Positions 27,042 through 38,800 of a stretch of 64,000 bases of DNA are shown piece by piece. Source of the stretch: Clostridium cibarium (lineage in GTDB: Bacteria > Bacillota > Clostridia > Clostridiales > Clostridiaceae); assembly GCF_014836335.1 (NCBI RefSeq), contig NZ_JACSRA010000014.1, positions 1 through 64,000 on the forward strand, read 5' to 3'. A model generated the notes under the pieces. That model was given only the letters and a program-made list of their open reading frames with translations. It did not search any database and was not told the origin of the DNA. A program made the position numbers and the translations under genes. Numbering within the stretch: the first letter of the stretch is position 1; each line of letters starts with the position of its first letter.

Positions 27042-27063
27042 ACACTAAGAAAATATAATTCTA

Positions 27064-27243
27064 TTATGCTCTTACATCAATAATATTCCCTTTACTTGTA
27101 TCTACAGCCATCTTTCCAATCATGTCTGTCATTTGAGTTGCCATTTCTTCCCCATTATTCATGGCCATCTTTAAAACTGATGTTGAAACCGCATTTTGAG
27201 TCGATGATTGACTCATATACATCGATAATGCTCCTATATCCAT
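27064..27243 (-). CDS. YjfB family putative motility protein
   Basis: 59 residues from the ATG at 27243, chosen because AAGGAAGGTG lies just upstream; a longer frame from 27270 covers that site. The sequence MDIGALSMYMSQ, then SVLKMAMNN and a helical C-terminus, matches the small YjfB family found in motile Firmicutes. There is no signal peptide or membrane helix. A near-perfect sigma-D promoter precedes it, so it is expressed with the flagellar regulon. Its molecular role is unknown. Confidence 0.85.
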   Translation of the reverse strand: MDIGALSMYMSQSSTQNAVSTSVLKMAMNNGEEMATQMTDMIGKMAVDTSKGNIIDVRA

Positions 27244-27274
27244 AAATTCACCTTCCTTTCTATACCTCATTTCT

Positions 27275-27301
27275 TTATCGTCTTATAAAATATTTACTTT
27301 A
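27275..27301 (-). promoter_or_regulatory. Sigma-D flagellar promoter of the yjfB-like gene
   Basis: Minus strand TAAAGTAA (TAAA at 27298-27301) and GACGATAA (CGATAA at 27275-27280), TAAA-N15-GACGATAA. It differs from the -10 consensus at a single base. Confidence 0.8.
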
Positions 27302-27445
27302 ATAGATTATTATCCTTTTATTATTTAAAGCAACTTCATCTGGCCTAGATATGAATATACCAAGTTTATAAATTGCAGTAAATATATGTTAATCACTTCT
27401 ATTACAGTGTATAATAAACTTTGTAAAAGGAGGCTATGATAACTC

Positions 27446-29215
27446 ATGAAGAAATATAAATTAACATCAAGAATTATTATTTTTCCTATATTAATCTGCT
27501 TAATTCTTTTCTTTTATTTTCCTAAATCGCAGAAAAACTCTGAAGAAAGTCTAATATTATCCTCATGTGATAATTTAATAGTTCCAACACTTGCTTACGA
27601 TGATAATAGCATTACACTAGCATGGCATAAACAAACTAACTCTAGCGACATTGTTGATTATAATATTTATATGGATGGGAATCTTATAGGTAATGCAAAT
27701 AATAGTAGTGAATTTAAAGCTAAATCACTTATTGAAAAATTTTATAATGATCCTAGCAATAGTTCAGCAGTAAATATAAGCTCACATAGTTTTAAAGTTT
27801 CAGGTCTTACTCCTGATACATCCTATAGTTTTATAGTAAAAGCTGTTGACAATAAAGGTAATGAAATAGCTGAGAGCAACAAAGTGATTCAATCTACAGA
27901 AAAACCTTCTAAAATATTTAATTCTCTTGATTACGGGGCTGCAGGTGACGGGAAAACTCTAGATACTAAAGCAATTCAATCTGCTATAGATGCTTGCACT
28001 CCTGGTGGACAAGTATTGCTTCCTTCTGGGAAAACCTTCAAATCTGGTTCTCTTTTATTAAAAGGCAATATTACCTTCAAAGTAGATGGAACTCTTCTTG
28101 GTTCTGGAAATCCAGAGGATTATTTAAAAAATAATAATTCTAGAGATAAACTAGCAAATTACTCTCTCCTTTATATTAATGCAAATAATAAAGAAGAAAA
28201 CCTAAAAATTATAGGTACTGGCACAATTGATGGAAATGGATGGAGACAAGCTGCTTTTGAAAATGAATATGGATTTCCAAACTCTTTAAAAAGCAGCCTA
28301 AAAACTGTTGAAGAAAACGGAATTTTAGCTGCTAACCAATTCAAACTTTGTAAAACTAATGGTCTTTCAGAAACTGACGCTTATTCCAGACGATCAAATT
28401 TAATTTCTATAAGGAATATGAAGAATATTTATTTTGGTGATGGACTTTCTTTTATTAATCCTTCAAGACATACAATTTCATTAAGCAATTGTAATGATGT
28501 TGTCCTAAATAATGCTTTAATTAAGACTTTTGATTGCAATAACGGAGATGGAATAGACTTTAACGGCAAAGGATTAACAGTTTTAAATAGCGTTTTCGAT
28601 ACCGGTGATGATGATATAAATTTCAATGCCGGAAAAGGTGATGATGGTGAGGAAAGTTCTACGCCTGTAGATAATGCATGGATATTCAACAACTACTTTG
28701 GACGAGGACATGGTGCCGTTGTTGCTGGTAGCTATACAGCTGCATGGATACAAAATATATTGGCAGAAGATAATGTTTTAAACGGAACGGGATCAGGACT
28801 ACGTTGTAAGTCCTCTGCTAGAATTGGAGGTGGCGCTAAGAATATTGTATTTCGTGATTCTGCTCTTAAGAATATTGTTGATGGAGAAGGCAAACCGTTT
28901 ATATTTACTTCAAACTACTCTGATTCAAATTCAGCAGGCTCCTTTAAACCAGCAAAAACCTTTCCTCAATTTAAACATATTCTTGTATCAAACTGTAGCG
29001 TAGATACCTCTAAAGACAGCTCAATATTAGTAGCAGGATTAAAAGATTCTTACCATGAAGATATATATTTTAAAAATATCTCTTTCAAAGGAACTAAACC
29101 CGCTAAAATAACTTATATGAAAGATAGTACTTTTAAAAACGTGACCTTTGATAGCAATATAAAAGACCCTTGGGATATAACAAATTGCAAAACACTTGAT
29201 TTTGACAATGATTAA
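27446..29215 (+). CDS. Glycoside hydrolase family 28 polygalacturonase with fibronectin III domain
   Basis: 589 residues. An N-terminal membrane anchor or signal peptide (about 9-27) is followed by a fibronectin type III domain (about 45-145, ending SGLTPDTSYSFIVKAVDNKG). The pectin-lyase-like parallel beta-helix then begins FNSLDYGAAGDGKTLDT. The GH28 catalytic elements are visible: NGDGIDF, DTGDDDINF with the Asp pair, GRGHGAVVAGS with the catalytic-site His, and a basic RIGGG-type end. It should hydrolyse alpha-1,4-galacturonan, probably exo-acting like PehX, outside the cell or on its surface. It is monocistronic, with a strong AAAGGAGG site and a terminator at 29227-29252. The lack of a neighbouring uronate pathway suggests those genes lie elsewhere. 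Confidence 0.92.
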   Translation: MKKYKLTSRIIIFPILICLILFFYFPKSQKNSEESLILSSCDNLIVPTLAYDDNSITLAWHKQTNSSDIVDYNIYMDGNLIGNANNSSEFKAKSLIEKFYNDPSNSSAVNISSHSFKVSGLTPDTSYSFIVKAVDNKGNEIAESNKVIQSTEKPSKIFNSLDYGAAGDGKTLDTKAIQSAIDACTPGGQVLLPSGKTFKSGSLLLKGNITFKVDGTLLGSGNPEDYLKNNNSRDKLANYSLLYINANNKEENLKIIGTGTIDGNGWRQAAFENEYGFPNSLKSSLKTVEENGILAANQFKLCKTNGLSETDAYSRRSNLISIRNMKNIYFGDGLSFINPSRHTISLSNCNDVVLNNALIKTFDCNNGDGIDFNGKGLTVLNSVFDTGDDDINFNAGKGDDGEESSTPVDNAWIFNNYFGRGHGAVVAGSYTAAWIQNILAEDNVLNGTGSGLRCKSSARIGGGAKNIVFRDSALKNIVDGEGKPFIFTSNYSDSNSAGSFKPAKTFPQFKHILVSNCSVDTSKDSSILVAGLKDSYHEDIYFKNISFKGTKPAKITYMKDSTFKNVTFDSNIKDPWDITNCKTLDFDND

Positions 29216-29226
29216 TTCACATAAAA

Positions 29227-29252
29227 AAGGCTATAGTTTTCACTATAGCCTT
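29227..29252. terminator. Bidirectional terminator between the GH28 gene and the zinc-ribbon gene
   Basis: AAGGCTATAG (29227-29236) and CTATAGCCTT (29243-29252), perfect ten-bp arms around a six-base loop. Confidence 0.75.
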
Positions 29253-29266
29253 ATAACAATCTAAAA

Positions 29267-29422
29267 TTATCTTCTATTGTTTTGTTGTTTCTTAGCTCTT
29301 CTGCAATCTGCACATCTTGTTGGTTCATTTTCGAATCCTTTTTCTTTGTAGAATTCTTGTTCTCCAACTGTGAATACAAATTCGCTACCACAATCTCTAC
29401 AGATTAATGTCTTATCAGTCAT
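29267..29422 (-). CDS. Small zinc-ribbon protein
   Basis: 51 residues. Two CxxC pairs, CRDCGSEF near the start and CADCRRAK near the end, form a zinc ribbon, with FVFTVGEQEFYKEKGF between them. This is the common small zinc-ribbon family of Firmicutes, often annotated zf-trcl or zinc-ribbon domain protein; some members bind nucleic acid or ribosomes, but the function here is unknown. A perfect AGGAGG precedes the ATG, and the C-terminus is Lys/Arg/Asn rich. Confidence 0.85.
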   Translation of the reverse strand: MTDKTLICRDCGSEFVFTVGEQEFYKEKGFENEPTRCADCRRAKKQQNNRR

Positions 29423-29569
29423 ATTAATTCCTCCTATTTTAAAGATTCTAAATTGATAATAATCTCTAATTACGAGAAACTATTTACCTAAATAAAACTC
29501 TTATATTTATAGCTTTTTCAGCTACCTATTCATAATAACATATAAACATATTAATTACTACACTTTTTT

Positions 29570-30145
29570 TTAAATTATCAATATACTATAAATGGTATAT
29601 ATAAAATCTATTACGGTAATAGCTCCTAAAACACCACTTATAATCAAGCTAAATCTCATTCTAAAATATTTATCTAATACTTTATATAAAAATGGATGAA
29701 TCCAATATACTAACATGATCCCAAATACTCCAAAGCCAATAGAACTAAATAAACTCACTCTTCCATAAATATTAAATATCCATCCACTATAATCCCACCA
29801 TATCCTTCTAAAAAGTTTTTCCATCTCCCAAGATGTAATAAACTCTAATAACCCTGTTACCAATACACTACCCCCAAAAACAGTCATCATATTATAATTT
29901 CTTTTGCTAAATAAGAATAAAATTAAAGCTACCCCAACTCCATAAATAGTACAAACTGGAATATGCAAAAAGCCTCTTTCTTCTAGCGTTCCATCTATAA
30001 TGAATATAAATACTTTTTCCCAAGCCCAACCTAAAAAACTATAAAACATAAAATATAAATAATATCTACTAACTTCTGATAGATTCAAACTTTTAGCTTG
30101 AATGTATTCACCATTCTTTTTATTTACTGTATTAATAATTGTCAT
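29570..30145 (-). CDS. CmpB-like putative membrane permease (DUF1113 family)
   Basis: 191 residues with five hydrophobic helices. The conserved YFMFYSFLGWAWEKV, then ERGFLHIPVCTIYGVG and GGSVLVTGLLEFITSW identify the family annotated as putative ABC transporter permease (CmpB type). No ABC ATPase lies next to it, so transport function is doubtful. The annotated ATG has AGGAG directly abutting it, with no spacer. A start at the downstream ATT, six bases from AGGAG, cannot be excluded. Confidence 0.75.
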   Translation of the reverse strand: MTIINTVNKKNGEYIQAKSLNLSEVSRYYLYFMFYSFLGWAWEKVFIFIIDGTLEERGFLHIPVCTIYGVGVALILFLFSKRNYNMMTVFGGSVLVTGLLEFITSWEMEKLFRRIWWDYSGWIFNIYGRVSLFSSIGFGVFGIMLVYWIHPFLYKVLDKYFRMRFSLIISGVLGAITVIDFIYTIYSILII

Positions 30146-30471
30146 CTCCTAACTTTTGCAAAAAATAATATATTTTCTACACATAGGATGCCCAATTATT
30201 ATAAGATACATTATTAAGTTCCTTTAAATTTTTTCATTCAAAAAAAGCCTATAAAGTAATTCAATTAAAGTACAAATACTACTGGAAAATTGAATATGAA
30301 TTTCTTAAATTCTATAAACATTGCAATTTCTACAACATTTTAAAGCTATTTAATCGAAATCATCCCACAATCTATTTTTTAGTTATATACCATTTTAATA
30401 CAAATTTAACATAATATTTAATAAGTGGTATATTATATATAGAAATATTTGAATTTAGGGGGGATTTCGTA
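30146..30471. other. Gene-free gap upstream of the peptidoglycan-binding protein
   Basis: AT-rich, with no open frame that I believe. It contains the promoter of the gene at 30472, with a TATATT-type -10 element near 30430-30440, and a GGGGGG ribosome binding site at its right end. Nothing else was recognised. Confidence 0.4.
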
Positions 30472-30858
30472 ATGAAAAAATTAGTAATAACATTATTAAC
30501 AGCCAGCATATTGTCAACTCCATTTGTTTTTAGCAACCCTGTTCAAGCAGCAGAATTACACTCAAAACAAACTACAACTGCTTTTGCATCTGTATATAAC
30601 AGTGGGTTGCCTACAGTTGGATATGGTTACACAACAAGAGGATATTTTGTTCAGGAAGTGCAACGAAAATTAAACTTTATTGGACAAATGATACACAATA
30701 GTTCAATAAATGCTGGAGCTGAAGATGGCATTTTTGGTCCTAAAACATACAACGCAATTTATAATTATCAAGGGGCTGCCAGAATACCTCAAGATGGTAT
30801 ATGTGGCCCACAAACTTGGGATTGTATAAATACCGATTTTGCTTGGTACCATGGCTAA
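30472..30858 (+). CDS. Secreted peptidoglycan-binding (PG_binding_1) protein
   Basis: 128 residues. The signal peptide ends at about residue 27 (NPVQA). The mature part carries a peptidoglycan-binding module, about 50-120, with GYFVQEVQRKLNFIG, AGAEDGIFGPKTYNAIYNYQ and DGICGPQTWD. No catalytic domain is present, so it is a binding-only secreted protein that may regulate or tether cell-wall activity. It is monocistronic and followed by a strong bidirectional terminator. Confidence 0.9.
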   Translation: MKKLVITLLTASILSTPFVFSNPVQAAELHSKQTTTAFASVYNSGLPTVGYGYTTRGYFVQEVQRKLNFIGQMIHNSSINAGAEDGIFGPKTYNAIYNYQGAARIPQDGICGPQTWDCINTDFAWYHG

Positions 30859-30894
30859 TAAAATAAAGCTTATTTCGCTAAATGAGATTTTAGT

Positions 30895-30937
30895 AAAAGC
30901 AAAAGCTAATGATTTAAAGTCATTAGCTTTTGCTTTT
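30895..30937. terminator. Strong bidirectional terminator
   Basis: Perfect 18-bp arms (30895-30912 and 30920-30937) with A and T runs at the two ends. It serves the peptidoglycan-binding gene and the convergent mcp. Confidence 0.9.
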
Positions 30938-30960
30938 ATGGTTAATTCTAAATAATATAA

Positions 30961-32703
30961 CTATACCTTAAATTCTGAAGTTAACTTTCTTAGTTTACTA
31001 GCCATTTCTGATAATTGTGATGTTGTACTTTCTATTTCGTTCATAGTACTAAGTTGCTCTTCTACACTAGCACTAATATTTTCAGTACCTTCAGCCATTT
31101 CACTTGAAGTATCAGCTATATTACTTATAGCTTTTTCCATTTCTTTAGTGCTTTTTGCTTGTCTATCGTTTGCTTCATCTATTTGCTCTATTTGAACTAC
31201 AATATTTTGTATATTATTAATAATATTTTTTATACTTTCTTCAACTTCTGAAGCCTTACTAACTCCTTGAGTTACTTTCTCCTCAACTAAATTAACAGAA
31301 TCTACAGCTGAAGCTGATTTTAATTGATTTTCTTTTACTAGATTAGATATTTCTCTAGCAGCGTTATTACTTTCATCTGCAAGATTTCTTATTTCATCTG
31401 CTACTACATTAAACCCTTTCCCAGCTTCCCCTGCACGAGCTGCTTCAATAGCTGCATTTAATGCTAAAAGATTTGTTTGTTCTGAAATAGAAGTTATTAT
31501 TTGAATTATATCTCCTATTCTCTTTGATGAATCATCCAATTGTTTTATCATCGATGATACTTCCTTTGATGAAGAAGCTATATCTGTTATTGAAGATGCA
31601 ACCTCTGATATCATAACAGCACTTTCTTCTGCTGTTGCTTTAGCCTTTTTACTATTAACAGTTGTATTTCTACTAGCAGTAGATGTAGCTTCTGAAAATT
31701 TTGCTACTTCCGTTAATCCTGCATAAGTTTCTTCCACTACTGCCGCTGAATCTGAAGTACCTGCAGATAGTTCAACTACTGTATTTGAAATTTCTTCTAA
31801 AGATTTTGTAGTTTCATTTGTTGCCAAACTTAATTGGTCACTTGAAGATGCTATTGTTTCAGCAGAAGCAATTACTTCTTTTATAATTCCTTGAAGCTTG
31901 TCTACAAACAAGTCAAAGCTACTACTAAGCTCTCCTATTTCATCTTTACTCTCATATCCAATTCTTTGTGTTAAGTCTCCACCACTAGTTGAAATTTCTC
32001 TTAACTTTTTTGTAACTCTATTAACCGGAACAGTGATTGACCTTGCTATTATCACTGATATTACTAATAAAATAAGCATAGATATACCGATTAACACAAT
32101 AGTTGAAACTATGGTTTCTTTATAAAGGAATCTACTTTCATTATAAGTTTCACTTGCATTACTTACTTGTTGATCTATAATATCATCAAAATCTTGAATT
32201 ACTGTTGCTTTTGCATTGTCATAATCGTCCATATCACTTCTTGATTTATTTGCCTCAACGTTGTTAGCTGGCGGTCCTCCTGCTCCTGGTGTTTCTCTAA
32301 CTGTACCTACACCGTGATTTTTCACAAAACTATCCTTAGCTTCTATAAAAGCATTAAAATCTTCAAGCAAAGTTTGAAATTCTTCCTCATCATTATGTTT
32401 TAATAATTTTTCTGTTGTTGTAGCTACTCTAGCTTCAATATCGTCTTCTATAGTTTGTCTAACACTATCATCACTACTCTCCATTAAGGCACTTGATCTT
32501 GTTCTTATATATTCAATATCTGATTTTATGTCTTGCAACTCTACAATTGGAAGTAGTCTAGAATCATTTAATTCCATAAGTTTAGAATTAATTGAAGATA
32601 TTTGAATGATTGACGTAATCCCTATTATACCTAAAAATACAAGAAAACTTACAGAAAGTAATCCAATCTTAAATCCTAGTTTCCTATTTTTAAAAAAGTT
32701 CAT
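30961..32703 (-). CDS. Methyl-accepting chemotaxis protein, 4HB type with Gly/Pro-rich insert
   Basis: 580 residues. Transmembrane helix 1 is at about 11-32 and the ligand-binding helical bundle runs to about 190. Inside the bundle a short flexible insert [13 protein letters not shown] (about 131-143) is unusual for a 4HB domain. Helix 2 is at about 197-220, then HAMP with [18 protein letters not shown], and a signalling tip [20 protein letters not shown]. It is unlinked to the che operon and is preceded by a GGAGGA site. It lies between the peptidoglycan-binding gene and the NRPS but is probably its own transcription unit. The ligand is unknown. Confidence 0.94.
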   Translation of the reverse strand: MNFFKNRKLGFKIGLLSVSFLVFLGIIGITSIIQISSINSKLMELNDSRLLPIVELQDIKSDIEYIRTRSSALMESSDDSVRQTIEDDIEARVATTTEKLLKHNDEEEFQTLLEDFNAFIEAKDSFVKNHGVGTVRETPGAGGPPANNVEANKSRSDMDDYDNAKATVIQDFDDIIDQQVSNASETYNESRFLYKETIVSTIVLIGISMLILLVISVIIARSITVPVNRVTKKLREISTSGGDLTQRIGYESKDEIGELSSSFDLFVDKLQGIIKEVIASAETIASSSDQLSLATNETTKSLEEISNTVVELSAGTSDSAAVVEETYAGLTEVAKFSEATSTASRNTTVNSKKAKATAEESAVMISEVASSITDIASSSKEVSSMIKQLDDSSKRIGDIIQIITSISEQTNLLALNAAIEAARAGEAGKGFNVVADEIRNLADESNNAAREISNLVKENQLKSASAVDSVNLVEEKVTQGVSKASEVEESIKNIINNIQNIVVQIEQIDEANDRQAKSTKEMEKAISNIADTSSEMAEGTENISASVEEQLSTMNEIESTTSQLSEMASKLRKLTSEFKV

Positions 32704-32848
32704 TTTGCTTCCTCCTACTTTTTATCTCTTGCTTATTATTGAATTAATTATGCATTAAAATTGTCTTATAATTAACTAAAAAGTATGAACAAATTGTGTA
32801 CAATGTCAATCACATACAAAAAAACATCAATAATTCTAAAGTAGATAT

Positions 32849-35800
32849 CTACAAAAAGTTAACTTTCTTACAGTAATCAAGCATTCTTTTAACAGCTTCA
32901 TCATCTAATTGACTCCATTCAAAGCCTAATTTCTTTAAAATGGAATTTGTTCTATTACTAACAGTTATAAATGTTGTTAAATTATTATTTTCAAGTAAAC
33001 CTAGGTGAACCATAACATCATCAATATATTCTCTTAAATTTTCATCTTTATCCGTAAAAGAAATATATGACATAAATTCATCTATATTTTTAATTTCTAT
33101 ATTTTTATATCTTATTCTTAATAACTCTGCTAAATCTATAGAACTTAATTTTTTAGGATTTTCTATATGAAATACTTGGTTATTCAAGTTTGTCTTGTTA
33201 AAAATAAGAACAACTGCTTTAGACAATTCATCTACATAAGAAAAATCAAAAACCTTTTCTTTAATTTTAGGTATACAATTAAGTTTAATAAATGCTTTAA
33301 TATTTTTATAAAAAGCGTTTTCTATTATATTCTCTTGAAATAGTCCTGTTGAATAATTAAAAGTTACATTTCCAAGTCTAAATATTTTAGTATTTAATAA
33401 CTTTTCACCAGCTTCTTCAACTAATTTTTCAGCTTCTAATTTTGAACGCACATACACATTATCACACTCTTGCCCAATATCAATATCTGATTCTGAAAAC
33501 ATAACTAAATTTTTATTATGAATACTTCCACTTCCAACACTGATAGTAGATATTTGATTGAAATCTTTTATTAATCCTTTTTTAGCAAAATCAATCAAAT
33601 TCTTTGTTCCTAAAACATTTATATTATAAAACTCATCATATTTACCATAATGTTTTACATTGGCTGCTGAATTGATTATACAATCTATTTCTAAAGATAG
33701 TTTTTCATAAGTATCAATATCTAATCCCAAATTATCTCTTGAAATATTTCCCATTAAAATATTTATTCTATTCCTATATTTAAAGTAAAATTCTTCTCCA
33801 AAATAAAAATTAGTCTTTTCTATAATTCTCTCTTCAGCTGTTTTAATATTTTCTCCTCTTAATAACAAATGTATTTTGCAATTTGTCCTTAATATAAGCT
33901 CTTTTAAAATATTTACACCAACATATCCTGTAGCCCCTGTAAGCAAAATGTTTTTATATGTAGTTTCATTATTTAAATCCAAATCTGTATATCTTTTAAT
34001 ATCATCTATATATGATTTATAAGCTAATTTTATATCTTTCGGAATTTGATTTCCTTCTTTAAATTCTGTAACAGCTATTTCATCATGACCCCATTCAGTA
34101 TTTACTCTTAAACTCTCTTTTTTCAATTTAATAATTGAAGCCAATTCTTGTATGGTTGGATATTTAAATATATCATTTATAGAAATACTAAATTCTTTAG
34201 CTAGTCTTGAAACTACTGAAATTGCTTTTAATGAGTTACCTCCAATTTCAAAGAAATTCAAATCAGTGCTCACATTTTTTATACCCAACACTTTACTCCA
34301 TACTTCTGAAATTTTTTCTTCAAATTTATTTTGAGGCGCTATATATTTACAATTAAAATTATCCAGATTAGGTATAGGCAATTCTTTTCTGTTAATTTTT
34401 CCATTAGAATTAATAGGCATACTTTCAAGCTGCATTATATAAGAAGGAATCATATAACTTGGAACTTCTTTCTTTAAAAAATCCTTTATTTCTTTTGAGC
34501 AAACTTTTTCTTCCCTTACAATATATGCACATAAATACTTGTTCCCACTTTCATCCTTTTTATCTACTACAGCTACTTCTTTCAATTTTGAATACTGTAA
34601 TAATTTTGCTTCAATTTCTTGAAGTTCTATTCTAAAACCATTAATTTTAACTTGATAGTCAATTCTCCCAATAAAATGTATATTCCCATCTGGAAGCCAT
34701 TTTGCAAGATCTCCAGTTTTATATATTTTCTCTCCCTTTACATAAGGATTTTCTATAAACTTTTCTTTTGTAAGATCTTTTCTATTTAAATATCCTCTTG
34801 CAATTCCATCTCCACCTACACATAGTTCTCCAGGTACCCCTATTGGAAGCAAATTATTATTCTTATCCATTATATAGGCTGTTGAATTAGATATTGGCCT
34901 TCCTATAGGTATTGCTATATTTTCATCCCACTTTTCCTCAACTTCATATACTGTAGAAATTACTGTATTTTCTGTTGGCCCATATCCATTTAAGATTTTC
35001 AGTTTCTTATACATCTTAGTTATTTTACTTACATACTTACTTGATAAGACATCTCCACCTACCATTAAATATCTTAAGTTCTTAAATACTCCTACATTAC
35101 TTTCACTATATTCATTAAATAATGGAGTTGGCATAATCATTATTGTTATTTTGTTATGATTAATATAATTTTCTAATTTAATACCATTTATTATTAAGCT
35201 TTTATCTTCTAAGTGTAATGTTATGCCTTTAATAAGTGTAATCCAAATTTGAAATACTGATGCATCAAAAGACAAAGATCCAGATTGAAGAACTTTATCA
35301 TTATCATTAATTTCAATATAATTAGGATTTTTTACAAGGTTAATCAAATTCTTGTTTTCAACACATACTCCTTTAGGGTTTCCAGTTGACCCTGATGTAT
35401 AAATTATATATACTAAATCATTTGGCAAATTAATATTTTTAAGGTTTTCTTTACTTTCTTTAAATATTTCTTTACTATTTAAATCCATTAATTTTATATC
35501 TATTTTCTCTAGATTCACTTTTTTCAATTGATGTTTTTTAATCAAAATCATTTTACTCTTGCTATCCTTAAGCATATAATTTATTCTTGCCTCAGGGTAA
35601 TCTTCATCTATTGGCATATATGCCGCACCACTTTTTATAATAGCTAAAATTCCAACTATTGTATCCACACTTTTATCACATATTATTGCAACAATGTCCT
35701 CTTTACTCACTCCATTTTTTACTAATAAATTACCAAGCTGATTTGCCCTTTCATTTAATTGTCTATAAGTTAGTCGTTCTCCACATGATACAAGGGCAGT

Positions 35801-38800
35801 TTTATTTTTTGACTTTTCAGCTATTTCTTCAAATAATTTTTTTATTGTTTTATTTTTTTCATATTTTCTTTTTGTATTGTTAAATTTATTTAATATTAAA
35901 TTTTCCTCTTTCTTAGATAAAACTCCAAAGTTATTAATAGGTCTATCTAAATCCTCTAGAACTTTTATTAGAATATTCATATAATGTCCTACAAAATTCT
36001 CCATTGTTTCTTTTTTATATAATGATGTTTGATATTCTAATTCACCTAATATTTTTTCCTTATCTTCAGTAAGTATCATAGAAATAGAAAACTTTGATCC
36101 TTTGCCTTTTAATTTATAAGTTTCTATTTGTACATCATTAAAACTTAAATTCTCAATATTTAAATTTTGAAAAGAAAAAATAACATTAAAAATATCACCT
36201 TTTTTTACATCTACTTTTTCAACTAAATTTTTAAGATCATAGTTTTGGTTTTCAAAAGCTTTCAAGGAGTTCTCCTTAACTTCATTTAAAAAATCTCTAA
36301 AACTCATATCATTACTTACTTTATTTCTTAGTGGCAATGTATTAACAAACATACCAACTATGTTCTTAAGATCTTCATGTGTTCTTCCCGCTACCGGAAT
36401 TCCTATTATCAAATCCTCTTGATTGCTATACTTATATAAAAGCACATTGTATGCAGCTACATAAAACATAAATTTTGTTACGCCTAAACTATTTATAGCC
36501 TTATTTATTTTTTGAATTAAAGTTTTATTTATCTCAAACTCTATTTTATTTCCTTCAAAACTTTTAGCTGATTTACTTTTGTAATCTGAAGGCATATTTA
36601 TCACAGGAATTTCTCCTTCAAACCTATGAATCCAATACTTTTCCTGATCATCTAATAACCCATTTTTATATAACTTATTTTGCCAATTTGAAAAATCTTT
36701 GTATTGAAATTTCAACCCAGCAAGTTTCTCATCATTGTATAATGAAGATAATTCTTTTGTTATTATACTCATTGAAACACCATCTGAAACTATGTGATGT
36801 ATATCTATTATTAAAATTGAAACATCAACGAATTCAATAATACTTACATGAATAAGAGGAGCTCTACTTAAATCAAATGGTCTTACAAATCTTTCAACAT
36901 TAATTTTATTTTCATCAAATTTACTATGAACTTTAATATTCTCAACATTAAAATCCACTTTAGAATGGATTTTTTGAAATATATCCCCATCAAACATATG
37001 AAAACTTGTCCTTAAAGTTTCATGCCTATTTATTAACTTGCAAATTGCTTTTTCGAAACGTTCCTTATTAAAGTTTCCTTTAATAAGGTATGCAATAGGT
37101 ATATTATAGTTTGTACTATTTAAATTTACTTGGTTTATTGCATATATCCTTTTTTGTACTGATGATGCTTCATAATACTTTTTTTCTTCCACCTTTTCAA
37201 TTTCATTAATCATCCCCTTATCTACTTTTATAGAATCCAAATACTCAGCTAATTCTTCTATTGAAGGCTTATTAAATACATCTGTAACAAGAATTGGACA
37301 TTTAAATTCTTTATGAATTTTAGATACCAAATTTACAGCTGTTAAAGAATTTCCTCCTAGCTCAAAAAAGTTATCTTTTATAGATATCTCATTTATGTTA
37401 AATATCTTGCACCAAATACTCATAAGCTTTTGTTCTATTTCATTTCTAGGCTTTACAAATTCTACATTACTTTGTGATAAATCAGGACTAGGTAATGCTT
37501 TTTTATCAAGTTTTCCATTATAATTAAGTGGTATATTCTCAACCTGAACTATATATGAAGGAATCATATAATTAGGTAATTCTTTTTTCAAAAAATCTTT
37601 TATTTCTTTTAAAGAAACTCTCTCTTCACTTACAACATATGCACATAAATATTTATTACCGCTTTTATCTTTTCTATCTATTACTATTGCTTCCTTTAGC
37701 CTTGAATATTTTAGTAGTTGCGTTTCAATTTCTTGAAGTTCTATTCTAAATCCCCTTATCTTCACCTGACTATCAATTCTTCCCATAAAAACTATATTCC
37801 CATCTGGCATCCATTTTGCAAGATCTCCAGTTTTATATATTATCTCCCCTTTTATATAAAGATTTTCTATAAATTTTTCTTTCGTCAGTTCTTCTTTATT
37901 AAAATACCCCTTGGCAACTCCATCTCCACCTACACATAATTCTCCAGGAACGCCTATTGGAAGTAGGTTATTATTCTTATCCACTATATAAGCAGTCGAA
38001 TTAGCAACTGGTTTACCAATTGGTAATTGTGTATTTTTATCCCAACTACTACTTACAGTATAAGTTGTTGAAAAAGTAGTATTTTCTGTTGGTCCATATC
38101 CATCAATTATTATTAACTCCTTATTAACCTCTTTTAATTTACTTACAGCAATAGGTGAAACTACATCTCCACCAGTTAACAAACATCTCAATGGCCTAAA
38201 TAAATTTATATTTTCTTTACATAATTGATTAAATAATGGAGCTGTAAACCAACATATTGTAATTTTATTTTTTCTTAAATAACTTTCAAGTAATTCTGGA
38301 TTTAAAATAATATCTTTTGATTCTATAAATAATTGCTTACCATTAAGAAGGGCCCCCCACACTTCAAAAGTAGATGCATCAAATGCAATGGATCCTGTTT
38401 GAAGTATTTTATCATCTTCTTCAAATTCAATGAAATTAGTATTCTTAACAAGTCTTATAACATTCCTTTGCTTTATACACACTCCTTTTGGCTTTCCTGT
38501 CGAACCCGATGTATACATTACATATATTAAATCCTCTGAAGTGTTAATGTGATCTAAATTATATGTACCTTCATTTAATATTTCTTCATCATCATAATTT
38601 ACTATTTCAATACTATTTTCAAAATCAAATTTATCTACTGAATTCTTTTTTCCTAAAACTACTTCACTATTAACCTCTTCTAACATATATTCTATTCTCG
38701 ATTTAGGATAATCCTCGTCTATTGCTAAATATGCTCCTCCACTTTTTACAATAGCTAAAATTCCTATAATTGTGTCTAAACTTTTATCACATATGATTGG

